Shown piece after piece: positions 42,665 to 52,204 of a stretch of 57,502 nucleotides of DNA. Location: assembly GCA_002069965.1 (NCBI GenBank), contig MWCI01000016.1:1-57502 (forward strand), written 5' to 3'. The stretch comes from Spirochaetes bacterium ADurb.Bin218 (GTDB taxonomy: Bacteria > Spirochaetota > UBA4802 > UBA5550). The notes under the pieces are model-generated. The model was not told the origin of the DNA, did no database searches, and saw only the letters and a list, made by a program, of their open reading frames with translations. Position 1 is the stretch's first letter, and the number at the start of each line of letters is the position of its first letter. Position numbers and translations under genes: made by a program.

Positions 42665-43873
42665 CTATTCGCTTTTTCTTCTTAAGAAGGCGGGTATATC
42701 TAAGTTATCATGGGCATACTCTCGCTTTACCTTCTTATTCTCCTGCTGCTCTAAATCATAATGTATGTTAAAAGTTCTTTCATTGTGGACAGTTCTGCCT
42801 TTTGAAGCAACACTTTTACCATCAATCACAGTCAAAGGAACAGAGGGGATAGTTTCTCTAATAGGATCTGAGACCTGAGTTACAGACTTTGAAGTATTAA
42901 CTGAAAGCATATTCCTCTTGCGATCAAAGCCTGTGGCAATAACAGTTACTCTAACCTTATCATCAAGAGCTGGATCTACAGTTGCTCCTACTATTATAGT
43001 TGCATCAGGATCAACCTGCTTGGTCACCTCACTTGTAACATCATTAATCTCATGAAGAGATAAGTCATTTCCACCAGCGACATTAATCAACACAGCCTTA
43101 GCTCCCTCTATGCCTGCCTCTTCAAGTAGTGGACTATTTATTGCCATGTGTATTGCATCAATTGCCTTATTCTCCCCGGAGGCAAGACCAACACCCATTA
43201 TAGCATCTCCCTTTTCTTTCATCACTGTCTTGACATCTGCAAAGTCAACATTTACCACACCTGTTACCATAATCAAATCAGCTATACCCTGAACTCCCTG
43301 ACGCAAAATATCATCTGCTAATTTGAAGGCATCCTCAAGTGGAGTCTTCCTATCAATTATCTTAAGAAGCATATCATTGGGGATTGTAATTAATGTATCC
43401 ACTTTGGATTTAAGATTAGAGATCCCCTCTTCAGCCTGAGCCATTCTCTTTTTCCCTTCAACCTTAAAAGGCTTTGTAACAACCCCAACGACAAGAGCTC
43501 CTAAATCTTTTGCTATCTCTGCTACAACAGGAGCTGCCCCTGTCCCTGTTCCGCCACCCATACCAGAGGTTATAAAGACCATATCTGCTCCCTTAAGAGC
43601 CTTTTCTATATTGTCTCTATCTTCAAGTGCTGCCTCTCTTCCGATCTCTGGATTAGCACCTGCACCAAGTCCTTTGGTTAATTTTGCACCGAGTTGAATC
43701 TTCACAGGGGCAAGACTGTTTCTTAATTGCTGCGCATCAGTATTGGCAACAATGAACTCAACAGCCTCCATGCCTGTGGCAATCATTCTATTAACTGCAT
43801 TTGTTCCTGCACCACCCACACCTATGACCTTAATAATGGTGCTAAGTTGATTCTCCTCTTCGTATTTTAACAT
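42665..43873 (-). CDS. ftsZ: Cell division protein FtsZ
   Basis: The tubulin-like GTPase that forms the division ring, 402 residues. It has [13 protein letters not shown] near the N-terminus, the [13 protein letters not shown] tubulin signature, the T7 loop [11 protein letters not shown] and the conserved C-terminal peptide LDIPAFLRR that binds FtsA. The start is the ATG at 43873, preceded by GGAGG; an in-frame TTG four codons upstream overlaps the binding site and is unlikely. A separate strong promoter lies at 44073-44101 in the 286-base gap after ftsA, so ftsZ can be made in excess of the other division proteins. Confidence 0.98.
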   Translation of the reverse strand: MLKYEEENQLSTIIKVIGVGGAGTNAVNRMIATGMEAVEFIVANTDAQQLRNSLAPVKIQLGAKLTKGLGAGANPEIGREAALEDRDNIEKALKGADMVFITSGMGGGTGTGAAPVVAEIAKDLGALVVGVVTKPFKVEGKKRMAQAEEGISNLKSKVDTLITIPNDMLLKIIDRKTPLEDAFKLADDILRQGVQGIADLIMVTGVVNVDFADVKTVMKEKGDAIMGVGLASGENKAIDAIHMAINSPLLEEAGIEGAKAVLINVAGGNDLSLHEINDVTSEVTKQVDPDATIIVGATVDPALDDKVRVTVIATGFDRKRNMLSVNTSKSVTQVSDPIRETIPSVPLTVIDGKSVASKGRTVHNERTFNIHYDLEQQENKKVKREYAHDNLDIPAFLRRKSE

Positions 43874-44072
43874 GTACCCTCCCAATCAAACTGCATACAA
43901 ATATTATGTCTCATCAGAAAACCCAGAAATTAAAAAAATTTTTTGACCCCTGAGTCTATAATTTATATATAAACGACCTTTAAATAAAGCAAAAATTAGA
44001 TTGTCCAAAAGATAGAAAACTTATAAATTAATTTATATAGAATCAATGCAGAATATAAGTAATAAATAATTT

Positions 44073-44101
44073 ATATTAAAACATTAATCCTATTTTGTCA
44101 A
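44073..44101 (-). promoter_or_regulatory. Promoter of ftsZ
   Basis: On the minus strand a perfect TTGACA (44101-44096), a 17-base spacer and TAATAT (44078-44073). The transcript would carry a leader of about 190 AT-rich bases before ftsZ. Confidence 0.7.
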
Positions 44102-44159
44102 ACATGTTTTCTTCTTTAATTAATAATATTTAAAAAATAATTAAAAACTCCTTAATTTA

Positions 44160-45386
44160 TCAAAAATATTGAGTAAAACCTCTTTTTATTTTATCAAGGA
44201 ACGACTCCTTGGATCTCCCAAAGCGACCCTGGCTCCTAAATTGGCTCATCCTTATCCCGTATTTTAAGAGACCCACACCATTGGCATATTGAGGAGTGCT
44301 CACCTCATCCTTGAGACCGCCAACTATGTCCAGAGGCAGACCTATGCGAACAGGCATAGCAAAGACCCTCTCCGCTGCTTCAATGCATCCCTCAAGCATA
44401 CTCCCACCACCGGTTAAGACTATACCAGCAGAGAGCATATCCTTTTTACCACTTTTAAGCAGTTCATGATCTACCATTTCCATTATCTCTGCAACCCTTG
44501 GCTGTATAATCTGAGTAAGTTCCTGACGGAAAAGTCTTCTTGGAGCTCTACCTCCAACAGATGGCACCTCGACAATCTCAGAGGCATCAACAAGAGAAAG
44601 ATCTGCACATCCATATTTCTTCTTTATCATCTCTGCTGATTCTATGGAGGTTCTCAATCCTATGGATATATCATTTGTTATATGAATGCTGCCAACTGGC
44701 AGGACTGCAGAGTATGCGACACCACCTTCCATATATACAATTATATCCGTGGTGCCTCCTCCTATATCTATTAAGGCAACTCCCAATTCCTTTTCATCCT
44801 TTGAAAGCACAGCATCAGCAGATGCAAGGGCATTGAAAACTATATCCCTGTGCTGAAATCCAGCTTTTGCAACAGCCTTAATCATATTTTGAATGCTTGC
44901 AGTAGCAGCAGTGATTATATGAACCTCAGCCTCAAGGCGCACGGCACTCATCCCAACAGGATCCTTAATGCCGCTTTGGTCATCAACAGTAAACTCCTTG
45001 GAGAGCACGTGCATTATCTCCCTATCCACAGGAATTACTATAGCCTGAGCAGCTTCTATAACTCGCTTTACCTCAGACTGAGTAATGGTTCTATTTCTAT
45101 TGGTTATGGCAACAACACCTTTTGAATTTTCCCCTTTTATGTGTTGACCACTTACACCAACAAAAACGCTGCTAACCTCATAGCCTGCACTGGTTTCAGC
45201 ATTCTCAATGGCCTTAACAATAGAAGCTGAGGTATTTTCTATATTGACAATAACCCCATTTTTTAGACCTTTTGAAGGAGCAACACCTACCCCTGCAACC
45301 TCTACCTGATTGTTTTCATTCAAAAAACCTATTACAGCACACGTTTTGGTTGTTCCTATGTCAAGACCTACAATTATATCTTCCAT
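44160..45386 (-). CDS. ftsA: Cell division protein FtsA
   Basis: The actin-like ATPase that ties FtsZ filaments to the membrane. The 408 residues show IVGLDIGTTKTCAVIG at the N-terminus, ALIDIGGGTTDIIVY in the middle (second phosphate loop), LTGGGSMLEG near residue 335 and a C-terminal amphipathic helix (ESFLDKIKRGFTQYF) that serves as the membrane anchor. It lies 17 bases after ftsQ and is the penultimate gene of the cluster. Confidence 0.97.
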   Translation of the reverse strand: MEDIIVGLDIGTTKTCAVIGFLNENNQVEVAGVGVAPSKGLKNGVIVNIENTSASIVKAIENAETSAGYEVSSVFVGVSGQHIKGENSKGVVAITNRNRTITQSEVKRVIEAAQAIVIPVDREIMHVLSKEFTVDDQSGIKDPVGMSAVRLEAEVHIITAATASIQNMIKAVAKAGFQHRDIVFNALASADAVLSKDEKELGVALIDIGGGTTDIIVYMEGGVAYSAVLPVGSIHITNDISIGLRTSIESAEMIKKKYGCADLSLVDASEIVEVPSVGGRAPRRLFRQELTQIIQPRVAEIMEMVDHELLKSGKKDMLSAGIVLTGGGSMLEGCIEAAERVFAMPVRIGLPLDIVGGLKDEVSTPQYANGVGLLKYGIRMSQFRSQGRFGRSKESFLDKIKRGFTQYF

Positions 45387-45403
45387 CCTTACCCTCTTGC
45401 ATT

Positions 45404-46084
45404 CTACTTTACGAGAACCATATTACCTCTTAAATCCAATGTAGCAGGATAAAGAGAAATACTGTCAAGATAAGCCGCTGTTTTGCTGAGCCTAAAAAAA
45501 CCAGAGGAATCATTTCTAATTATAAAATAGGTTGACCGCCTTTTAAGCTTAACACGACAGGTATCTCTATTATTAATAAAAATCTCTTCAAGCTCTCCTG
45601 CAAATAGCCCATCGCTATCTTTCAGATTTTTCAATCTTTCAAAGAGATTCAATAGCGCACTATAGCCTTCCTCAGCATCTAAAAAATTCCTCTGTAAAAT
45701 AATTATCGGCATATCTGTTTTAAAAAAAAGGCCACTTTCAACAATATTAATTTTTTCATCAACAAGAGTTGGAACGCTTTGATTATCATCAACAACAAGC
45801 AACATAAACATAGGGTATTTTTCCTCCACCTCTACAATAAGAAGCGCCCCCTCTTTCTTGATAGAATATCTTTCAACAATTATCTCTCTCTTCAAAACCT
45901 CATTAAGCGCATCAGTATCAAGGGCTATTGAATCTCTTACAATCCTGGCATTGCTTTTCTTTAGCACCGCTATACGATCAAGATTTTTAACGCCTCGAAA
46001 ATCAACCCGTGAAAATAGCTCAATTGATTCAGCAAAGGCTATGGTATTTACCATAACAATAAATATGAAAAGCAATCTTTTCAA
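45404..46084 (-). CDS. ftsQ: FtsQ/DivIB-like division protein
   Basis: A 226-residue bitopic protein at the usual ftsQ position between murC and ftsA. It has a short N-terminal hydrophobic segment (MKRLLFIFIVMVNTIAFA) and then a POTRA-like region (FSRVDFRGVKNLDRIAVL, VERYSIKKEGALLIVEVEEKYPMF), followed by a beta domain. Sequence similarity to named FtsQ proteins is weak by eye, so the call leans on position and architecture. I choose TTG at 46084 as the start: GGAG lies 6 bases upstream and the stop of murC ends one base before; a TTG at 46096 would place the start inside that binding site. Confidence 0.8.
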   Translation of the reverse strand: MKRLLFIFIVMVNTIAFAESIELFSRVDFRGVKNLDRIAVLKKSNARIVRDSIALDTDALNEVLKREIIVERYSIKKEGALLIVEVEEKYPMFMLLVVDDNQSVPTLVDEKINIVESGLFFKTDMPIIILQRNFLDAEEGYSALLNLFERLKNLKDSDGLFAGELEEIFINNRDTCRVKLKRRSTYFIIRNDSSGFFRLSKTAAYLDSISLYPATLDLRGNMVLVK

Positions 46085-46085
46085 C

Positions 46086-47453
46086 TCAATCTCCAATCTT
46101 TTTCAGGATCATTGGACCTGCCTTATATATATCCCCTGCCCCAAGTGTTAACACTATATCCCCCTCTTTTAAATGAGGAAGAACACTTGAAGGGATATCC
46201 TCGAATTTACCAATCAAGGTCGCCTTTCTGTTTTCGTGTTTTTCTATGGATTCACATATCAGTCTTGAAGATACCCCCTCTATTGGGGATTCCCCTGCAG
46301 GGTATATCTCAGTAAGAAAAATCATATCTGCATTTGCAAAGCACTGGCCAAACTCATCCCACAGCAATTCAGTTCTGCTATATCTATGGGGCTGAAATAT
46401 TACTACTATTCTTCTTCCAAGATTTTTAAGAGCTGATAAAGTTGCCCTTATCTCTGTTGGATGATGGCCATAATCATCCATTACAAGAATGCTATTTTTC
46501 TCACCAATCTTTTCAAGTCTTCTGCCAACACCTCTAAAATTTGCAAGGCCATCCCTTATTTTATCAACAGAAAGTCCCAGTTCAAGACTCACTGCTATTA
46601 CAGCAAGAGAATTCAAAACATTATGCCTACCAAGTTGTTGCAATGAAAAATCACCAAGTGTATCCTTTTTATATCTACATGTAAAGAAAGTTCTGCCGCC
46701 TTCCATGCGAATATTATCAGCACTGAAATCTGCCTCATCTGTAAATCCATAAGTATAATAAGGTCTTTCAACCTTTGGCAATAAATCTCTCACTACCCTA
46801 TCATCAATACACAAAACAGAGTATCCATAAAAAGGTATATTATTTATATATGTAAGGAAGGCATCCTTAAGACCTTCAAAATATTTATAGTGATCGAGGT
46901 GATCTGAGTCAATATTTGTAACAATACCTATAGTGGGCAAAAGTTTTAAAAAGGAACCATCGGACTCATCTGCCTCAAAGACAATATATTCACCCTGTCC
47001 TACTAAAGCATTTGAACCAAAATTTAAAACCTTCCCACCTATTATTGCTGTAGGATTAAGCCCCCCATCACTTAAAACAGATGCAAGCATGGAAGATGTT
47101 GTTGTCTTGCCATGAGTCCCTGCTATACCTATACCATGCTTGAGACGGACAAGTTCAGCCAGCATCTCTGATCTGTGAATAATAGGAATTTTTCTCTTCC
47201 TTGCCTCAATGATCTCGGGATTAGAAAAATCTATAGCACTGGAGGTAACAACAACATTGTAATCTCTTATATTTGAAGGGAAATGCCCTATACAGATCTT
47301 TGCACCAAGACTTTGAAGCCGCTTTGTCTGTTCAGACTCCTTAAGATCAGAACCTGAAACCTCATAGCCAAGATTGATAAGTATCTCGGCGATTCCACTC
47401 ATACCAATTCCACCGATTCCGATGAAATGCATTTTTTTTGAATTCCTGAACAA
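46086..47453 (-). CDS. murC: UDP-N-acetylmuramate-L-alanine ligase
   Basis: MurC adds L-Ala to UDP-MurNAc, the first step of stem-peptide synthesis. The 455 residues contain the N-terminal HFIGIGGIGMSGIAEIL nucleotide fold, the ATP loop GIAGTHGKTTTSSML near residue 110, EADESDGSFL near 170 and the ligase C-terminal block DDYGHHPTEIRATL. The start is TTG at 47453, supported by GAGG 5 to 8 bases upstream and by the MF..KK.HFIG opening seen in the family; an ATG at 47432 is the alternative. murB is not found next to it. Confidence 0.96.
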   Translation of the reverse strand: MFRNSKKMHFIGIGGIGMSGIAEILINLGYEVSGSDLKESEQTKRLQSLGAKICIGHFPSNIRDYNVVVTSSAIDFSNPEIIEARKRKIPIIHRSEMLAELVRLKHGIGIAGTHGKTTTSSMLASVLSDGGLNPTAIIGGKVLNFGSNALVGQGEYIVFEADESDGSFLKLLPTIGIVTNIDSDHLDHYKYFEGLKDAFLTYINNIPFYGYSVLCIDDRVVRDLLPKVERPYYTYGFTDEADFSADNIRMEGGRTFFTCRYKKDTLGDFSLQQLGRHNVLNSLAVIAVSLELGLSVDKIRDGLANFRGVGRRLEKIGEKNSILVMDDYGHHPTEIRATLSALKNLGRRIVVIFQPHRYSRTELLWDEFGQCFANADMIFLTEIYPAGESPIEGVSSRLICESIEKHENRKATLIGKFEDIPSSVLPHLKEGDIVLTLGAGDIYKAGPMILKKIGD

Positions 47454-47461
47454 CTTTTACC

Positions 47462-48571
47462 TCACTTTATCAATTCAGTCTTTATGCTGCGGACAATAAT
47501 CTCTGCTGCATCAGGTTTTGCAACTCTGCGAGCACAATCAGACATATTCTTAAGCTTTGATTTATTATTAAGCAACTCAAATAAAACAGGCGCTACATTT
47601 TCAGGAGTTGCCTCTTTATCGCTAATCTTAACAGCAGCACCAGCCTCAACAAAGGCATCTGCATTTTTTTCCTGATGGTTATCTGCTGCATAAGGGTAAG
47701 GTATCAAAATAGATGGAACTCCAGCAGCAGCAAGCTCCATCATCACTCCAGAGCCCGACCGTGATATACATAAATCACATGCCCTATATGCTCTTCCTAC
47801 TTTTTTTATATAAGGAGAAATATATACAGAACCTGCATCAATCTCATTCTTTGCTCTCTCTTTATATTCTTCATAAGAAAAATCTCCAGTGCTCCATATA
47901 ACTCCTATATTCTTAAAATCCTTATGATACTTTTTCTTCAAACCAAGCACAAGTTCATTAAGCCTAAGAGCTCCCTGACTTCCTCCTATTACCAGGATAA
48001 TCTTTTGACAATGGGAAAGATGAAAATTCTTCTTTGCCTCTTCCTTTGGTATATCCACAAGAATATTATTCCTTATGGGATTTCCGGCAAGAATAAACTT
48101 AGAAGGGGACATTAAATATTTTCTTGATTCATCAAAGGTTGCAAAGATCTTTACAGCATGAACTTCCATCTTTACAGTAACTTTACCTGGAACAGAATTT
48201 TGTTCACACAAAAAAATAGGAATCTTCTTAATTTTTGCTGCAACCAAAGCAGGAGCAGAGGCATAACCTCCCATGCCAACAACAGCATCAATTCTGTTTT
48301 TTCGCAAAATGCTCATGGCCTTTAACATAGCCTTGAAAAACTTCACAGAAAAAAGTGGAAGCTTCAAAATATTGGTAGTAAGCGCAGGAGGTTCATAGGT
48401 AAATAGCCTATCAGGATCAATATCTCCAAAAGAGGCAAATCGCATGTCATTGGAGCCTGTCAAAAAAATTGGATTAAGACTTCCATCTTCACTCATTTTT
48501 TCATAAAGAGCAATACCTGGACTTATATGGCCTCCAGTGCCTCCTCCAACTATCAGTATATTTTTACTCAT
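47462..48571 (-). CDS. murG: Lipid II synthase (UDP-GlcNAc transferase) MurG
   Basis: MurG adds GlcNAc to lipid I to form lipid II on the inner face of the membrane. The 369 residues carry GGGTGGHISPGIAL at the N-terminus, GMGGYASAPALVAA near residue 97, a UDP-sugar region VIGGSQGALRLNEL near 190 and the acceptor block CISRSGSGVMMELAAAGVPSILIPYP. The gene overlaps ftsW by 8 bases and murC follows 8 bases later. Confidence 0.97.
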   Translation of the reverse strand: MSKNILIVGGGTGGHISPGIALYEKMSEDGSLNPIFLTGSNDMRFASFGDIDPDRLFTYEPPALTTNILKLPLFSVKFFKAMLKAMSILRKNRIDAVVGMGGYASAPALVAAKIKKIPIFLCEQNSVPGKVTVKMEVHAVKIFATFDESRKYLMSPSKFILAGNPIRNNILVDIPKEEAKKNFHLSHCQKIILVIGGSQGALRLNELVLGLKKKYHKDFKNIGVIWSTGDFSYEEYKERAKNEIDAGSVYISPYIKKVGRAYRACDLCISRSGSGVMMELAAAGVPSILIPYPYAADNHQEKNADAFVEAGAAVKISDKEATPENVAPVLFELLNNKSKLKNMSDCARRVAKPDAAEIIVRSIKTELIK

Positions 48572-49721
48572 TTATCCATACCTCGTCAAAATTTAATCCC
48601 CTCAAGGCAACCTCTCTGTATCTGGAAATATTGAGCAATATTCCAGAAGCAATCATAGATGTAAGCAAGGAAGAACCTCCATAACTTATAAAGGGCAATG
48701 GAATACCTGTTGTTGGCAATGAGCCAGTAACAACCCCAATATTTATAAATGCCTGAACAACAATAAGTAAAGTCATCCCAACAGCAAGAAGCCTTCCAAA
48801 ACTATCTGGTGCGCTGAGGGCAATATTTATACCCCTCCAAAAGAAGAAACAAAAAAGCATTAGCAGACAAACAGTTCCAACAAGACCTACTTCCTCGGCA
48901 ATTACAGCAAAAATAAAATCAGTATGAGGTTCAGGAAGCCTGCTAATCTTTTGAGTCCCAAAGCCAAGTCCAACACCAAGGAGCCCACCTTTTTTAAAAG
49001 CCGTAAAAGATTGAATAACGTGATAGCCAATACCATATCTATCATGCCATGGATTTATATAAGAAATTATTCTGTTCCACCTGTATGGAACCTGATATAT
49101 CAAAAGATAAAACATTGGGATACTCAAAAAAAATAAAAGAGCAATATATGTAAATGGAAATCCCGAGACAAAAATCAACAACACAGAAAGAATCAAAAGA
49201 TCCATAGCAGTCCCAAAATCTGGCTGGATCATGATAAGAATAAAAATCAAGCCAATAACCATCATTGGTATGAGAAGCTGAAGCACATGATTTGCAGTCT
49301 CTTCCATAGAATATATTTTGACAATATAAATAACACAGACAAGCTTTGCAAACTCAGATGGCTGAATCCTTAAAAATCCAAACTCTATCCATCTTGAGGA
49401 TCCCTTCGCTGCGCTTCCAATACCAGGGATCAGAACAAGTATGAGCATTATAAAAACAATAAGAAGCATAAACCTTGTCAGCTTCAAAAAATTTCTGTAA
49501 TCATAATTTTGAAAAAATATCAAAGCAGCAAATCCTATGATAAACCACAAAACCTGCCTCTTCAAAAAGTAAAAGGAATCTCCAAAAACCTTCAGAGCAT
49601 AGACAGCACTTGCACTGTAGCTCATTGCAAGTCCAAATCCAGCAAGAGCAAAGACAGTAACATATAATGCAATGTCTGGCTCTCCTCTTCGCCTTGTATC
49701 TATGGTCTTGGACAATTCCAT
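48564..49721 (-). CDS. ftsW: Peptidoglycan glycosyltransferase FtsW
   Basis: FtsW is the SEDS-family polymerase that builds septal glycan strands from lipid II. The 385 residues have about ten membrane helices; conserved loops include SRWIEFGFLRIQPSEFAKL, MIQPDFGTAMDLLIL with the catalytic Asp region, and GIPLPFISYGGSSLL near the end. It normally works with the transpeptidase FtsI, which is absent from this cluster. It overlaps murD by one base (TGATG) and murG by 8. Confidence 0.97.
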   Translation of the reverse strand: MELSKTIDTRRRGEPDIALYVTVFALAGFGLAMSYSASAVYALKVFGDSFYFLKRQVLWFIIGFAALIFFQNYDYRNFLKLTRFMLLIVFIMLILVLIPGIGSAAKGSSRWIEFGFLRIQPSEFAKLVCVIYIVKIYSMEETANHVLQLLIPMMVIGLIFILIMIQPDFGTAMDLLILSVLLIFVSGFPFTYIALLFFLSIPMFYLLIYQVPYRWNRIISYINPWHDRYGIGYHVIQSFTAFKKGGLLGVGLGFGTQKISRLPEPHTDFIFAVIAEEVGLVGTVCLLMLFCFFFWRGINIALSAPDSFGRLLAVGMTLLIVVQAFINIGVVTGSLPTTGIPLPFISYGGSSLLTSMIASGILLNISRYREVALRGLNFDEVWINE

Positions 49722-51097
49722 CAGTTTAATTCCTCTGATAGTTTTTTAACGCAAGCTTTAAAGACCTTTCCTCTTTCATCATAGGAGCTAAACATATCAA
49801 AGGAGGCACATGCTGGTGAAAGCAAAATCATATCACCTTCACAGGATTCGCTAAGGGCCTTAGCAACAGCATCTTCCATGTTAGTTGCTCTTACACAACG
49901 AAAATCCTTGAAAATCTCTGCAAAGAGTTCACTTGATTCACCTATTAGCACAATTGCACGAGCCTTGCCTCTCACTACATCTGCAAGGCGTGTGTAATCA
50001 TCTCCCTTTGTTCTGCCACCTATTATAAGCACTCCTTTATCTTTTATGCTCTTGACAGCCATCTCAACTGCACCAATTGTAGTGGCCTTTGAGTCATTGA
50101 CAAAGGTTCGCCCCTTAATAACACCTGCAAACTCCATTCTATGCTCAAGCCCCTTAAAGCAGTAGCAAGCCTGCGCTACCTTATCGTAATCTATTTTAAT
50201 ACCCCTTTTATCAAAGAGTGCAAAGATCATAAGAAGAGCTGCCATGACATTTTGAATATTATGGATACCGATTATATTTAATTTTTCAGCCTCAACAACA
50301 GGGATATAGTTGCCTTCTCTTTTAAACCATATTTTATTATCTCTAAAAAAAGCATCTCTGCTTTCATTGGTTGTTGAAAAGCTAAGAGTTTTAGGGGGAT
50401 ATAAATTTTTGTCCCTTTCAAGATACTCATTATCTGCATTATAGATAAAATAGTCGTCATCACCTTGATTTTTAAAAATTCTCTTTTTGGCAGCAAAGTA
50501 ATCTTCCATAGAGTTATATCTGTCAAGGTGATCTGGAGTAAGATTTAATATTGAAGAGACATCTGGTTTAAAGCTATCTATTGTCTCCAGTTGAAAAGAG
50601 GAAAGCTCAATAACAGCAACCGAGTCATCGGAGGTTTCTCCAACAAGAGAAATAAGAGGTATTCCTATATTACCTCCAACAATAGCCTTAAATCCAAGCT
50701 CCTTCAGCACATGCCCCGTAAGACTGGTAGTAGTAGATTTACCATCAGTGCCTGTTATGCCTATAATCATGCCCTTCATATATCTATATGCAAGCTCTAT
50801 CTCTGCGACTACAGGAATATCCCTCTTCAGTGCCTCCTGAATAAGAGGAATAGTTACAGGAACTCCCGGACTCAAAACAATTAAATCAAATCCTTCATCA
50901 AGAATTGAAGGGGATTGAAAACCAGCAATGACCTTAACCCCTGAAGAAAGCTTTTCTATTATATCCCTTAGTTCATCATGAGTCTTTATATCAGTAACAG
51001 TGACGTCCTTGCCAAGTTTAGCCAAAAAGTTTGCACTTGCAAGACCTGTTCTAAACCCAAGGCCAACTACCAGCACCTTTTGAAAATCATCATCCAT
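49721..51097 (-). CDS. murD: UDP-N-acetylmuramoylalanine-D-glutamate ligase
   Basis: MurD adds D-Glu to the growing precursor. The 458 residues have VVGLGFRTGLASANFL at the N-terminus, ATP loop GITGTDGKSTTTSL near residue 115, ELSSFQLETI near 165, LTPDHLDRY near 185 and the C-terminal FVNDSKATTIGAVEMA. All are standard for MurD. The stop overlaps the ftsW start. Confidence 0.97.
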   Translation of the reverse strand: MDDDFQKVLVVGLGFRTGLASANFLAKLGKDVTVTDIKTHDELRDIIEKLSSGVKVIAGFQSPSILDEGFDLIVLSPGVPVTIPLIQEALKRDIPVVAEIELAYRYMKGMIIGITGTDGKSTTTSLTGHVLKELGFKAIVGGNIGIPLISLVGETSDDSVAVIELSSFQLETIDSFKPDVSSILNLTPDHLDRYNSMEDYFAAKKRIFKNQGDDDYFIYNADNEYLERDKNLYPPKTLSFSTTNESRDAFFRDNKIWFKREGNYIPVVEAEKLNIIGIHNIQNVMAALLMIFALFDKRGIKIDYDKVAQACYCFKGLEHRMEFAGVIKGRTFVNDSKATTIGAVEMAVKSIKDKGVLIIGGRTKGDDYTRLADVVRGKARAIVLIGESSELFAEIFKDFRCVRATNMEDAVAKALSESCEGDMILLSPACASFDMFSSYDERGKVFKACVKKLSEELN

Positions 51098-51109
51098 GCT
51101 AAATCTACC

Positions 51110-52195
51110 TTATAGAATTTTAAGAGACGCAAGTCCCATAATTGCAAGAACAATACCAAGGATCCACATGCGCACCACAACCTTTTGTTCAGGCCACCCA
51201 GAAAGCTCAAAGTGGTGATGAATGGGAGCCATTTTAAAAACACGCTTCCCTCTCAACTTAAAGGAACCAACCTGTATTATAACAGAGAGGGCTTCTATTA
51301 CAAAAATTCCTCCTACAATAAATAGAAAGAACTCTTTCTTTATCATCACAGCAACGATTCCAATTACTCCACCAAGTGCAAGGGATCCAGTGTCTCCCAT
51401 AAACACAGATGCTGGATTGCTATTAAACCACAAAAATCCTATTAAGGCACCTGCAAGAGCAGACAAAAATACAGTGAGCTCTGCACTGTGAGCAATATAT
51501 GGAATGCCAAGATAATCTGCTATCTTTACATTTCCTGTTAAATACGTCATTATTGCAAGAGTAGAAACAACAATACCAACAGTCCCTGCAGCAAGTCCAT
51601 CAAGCCCATCTGTAAGATTCACGGCATTGGAGCTTCCAATAATTACAACGACAGAAAAGATTATCCATAGCCAACCCATATCAAATATGGCCTGATTGAT
51701 AAAAGGCACATAAAGAGTTGAAAGTTCCTTTTGATTTGATGGAAATAGATATATCACAATGGCAACAAAAAGAGCTATAGCTATCTGGACAATTAACTTG
51801 CCCTTAGGGTTTACACCATCTTTTTTCTTCTTAACAGTCTTTATATAATCATCAACAAAGCCCAGTGCGCCAAGGCCAATAGTTGCAAGCAAGAGAAGAA
51901 CCACATAGTGATTTTTGAAATTACCCCAAAAGAGCATTGATAAAACAACAGAGCCAAGAATAAGCACACCACCCATAGTGGGAGTTCCGGCTTTTGTCTT
52001 GTGGCTTTCAGGACCAAGATTTCTAATCTGTTCACCAAGTTTAAGCCTACGCAACCATGAAATAACAAATCTACCAAAAATCAAAACAAGCAAAAGCGCA
52101 GTAAGAGCAGCAAAGGCTGATCTAAAAGTAATATATTGAAAAAGTCTCAAGAATGAGACATACTCCTTCAGAGGGAGTATAAAATGATAAAACAT
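51110..52195 (-). CDS. mraY: Phospho-MurNAc-pentapeptide translocase MraY
   Basis: MraY transfers the precursor to undecaprenyl phosphate, giving lipid I. The 361-residue, roughly ten-helix membrane protein has KTKAGTPTMGGVLIL, the catalytic FVDDYIK, NLTDGLDGLAAG, GDTGSLALGG and MAPIHHHFELSGW. All metal-binding Asp and the HHH loop are present. GAGGTGAAG precedes the ATG and overlaps the end region of the gap after murF. Confidence 0.98.
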   Translation of the reverse strand: MFYHFILPLKEYVSFLRLFQYITFRSAFAALTALLLVLIFGRFVISWLRRLKLGEQIRNLGPESHKTKAGTPTMGGVLILGSVVLSMLFWGNFKNHYVVLLLLATIGLGALGFVDDYIKTVKKKKDGVNPKGKLIVQIAIALFVAIVIYLFPSNQKELSTLYVPFINQAIFDMGWLWIIFSVVVIIGSSNAVNLTDGLDGLAAGTVGIVVSTLAIMTYLTGNVKIADYLGIPYIAHSAELTVFLSALAGALIGFLWFNSNPASVFMGDTGSLALGGVIGIVAVMIKKEFFLFIVGGIFVIEALSVIIQVGSFKLRGKRVFKMAPIHHHFELSGWPEQKVVVRMWILGIVLAIMGLASLKIL

Positions 52196-52204
52196 TTCTT
52201 CACC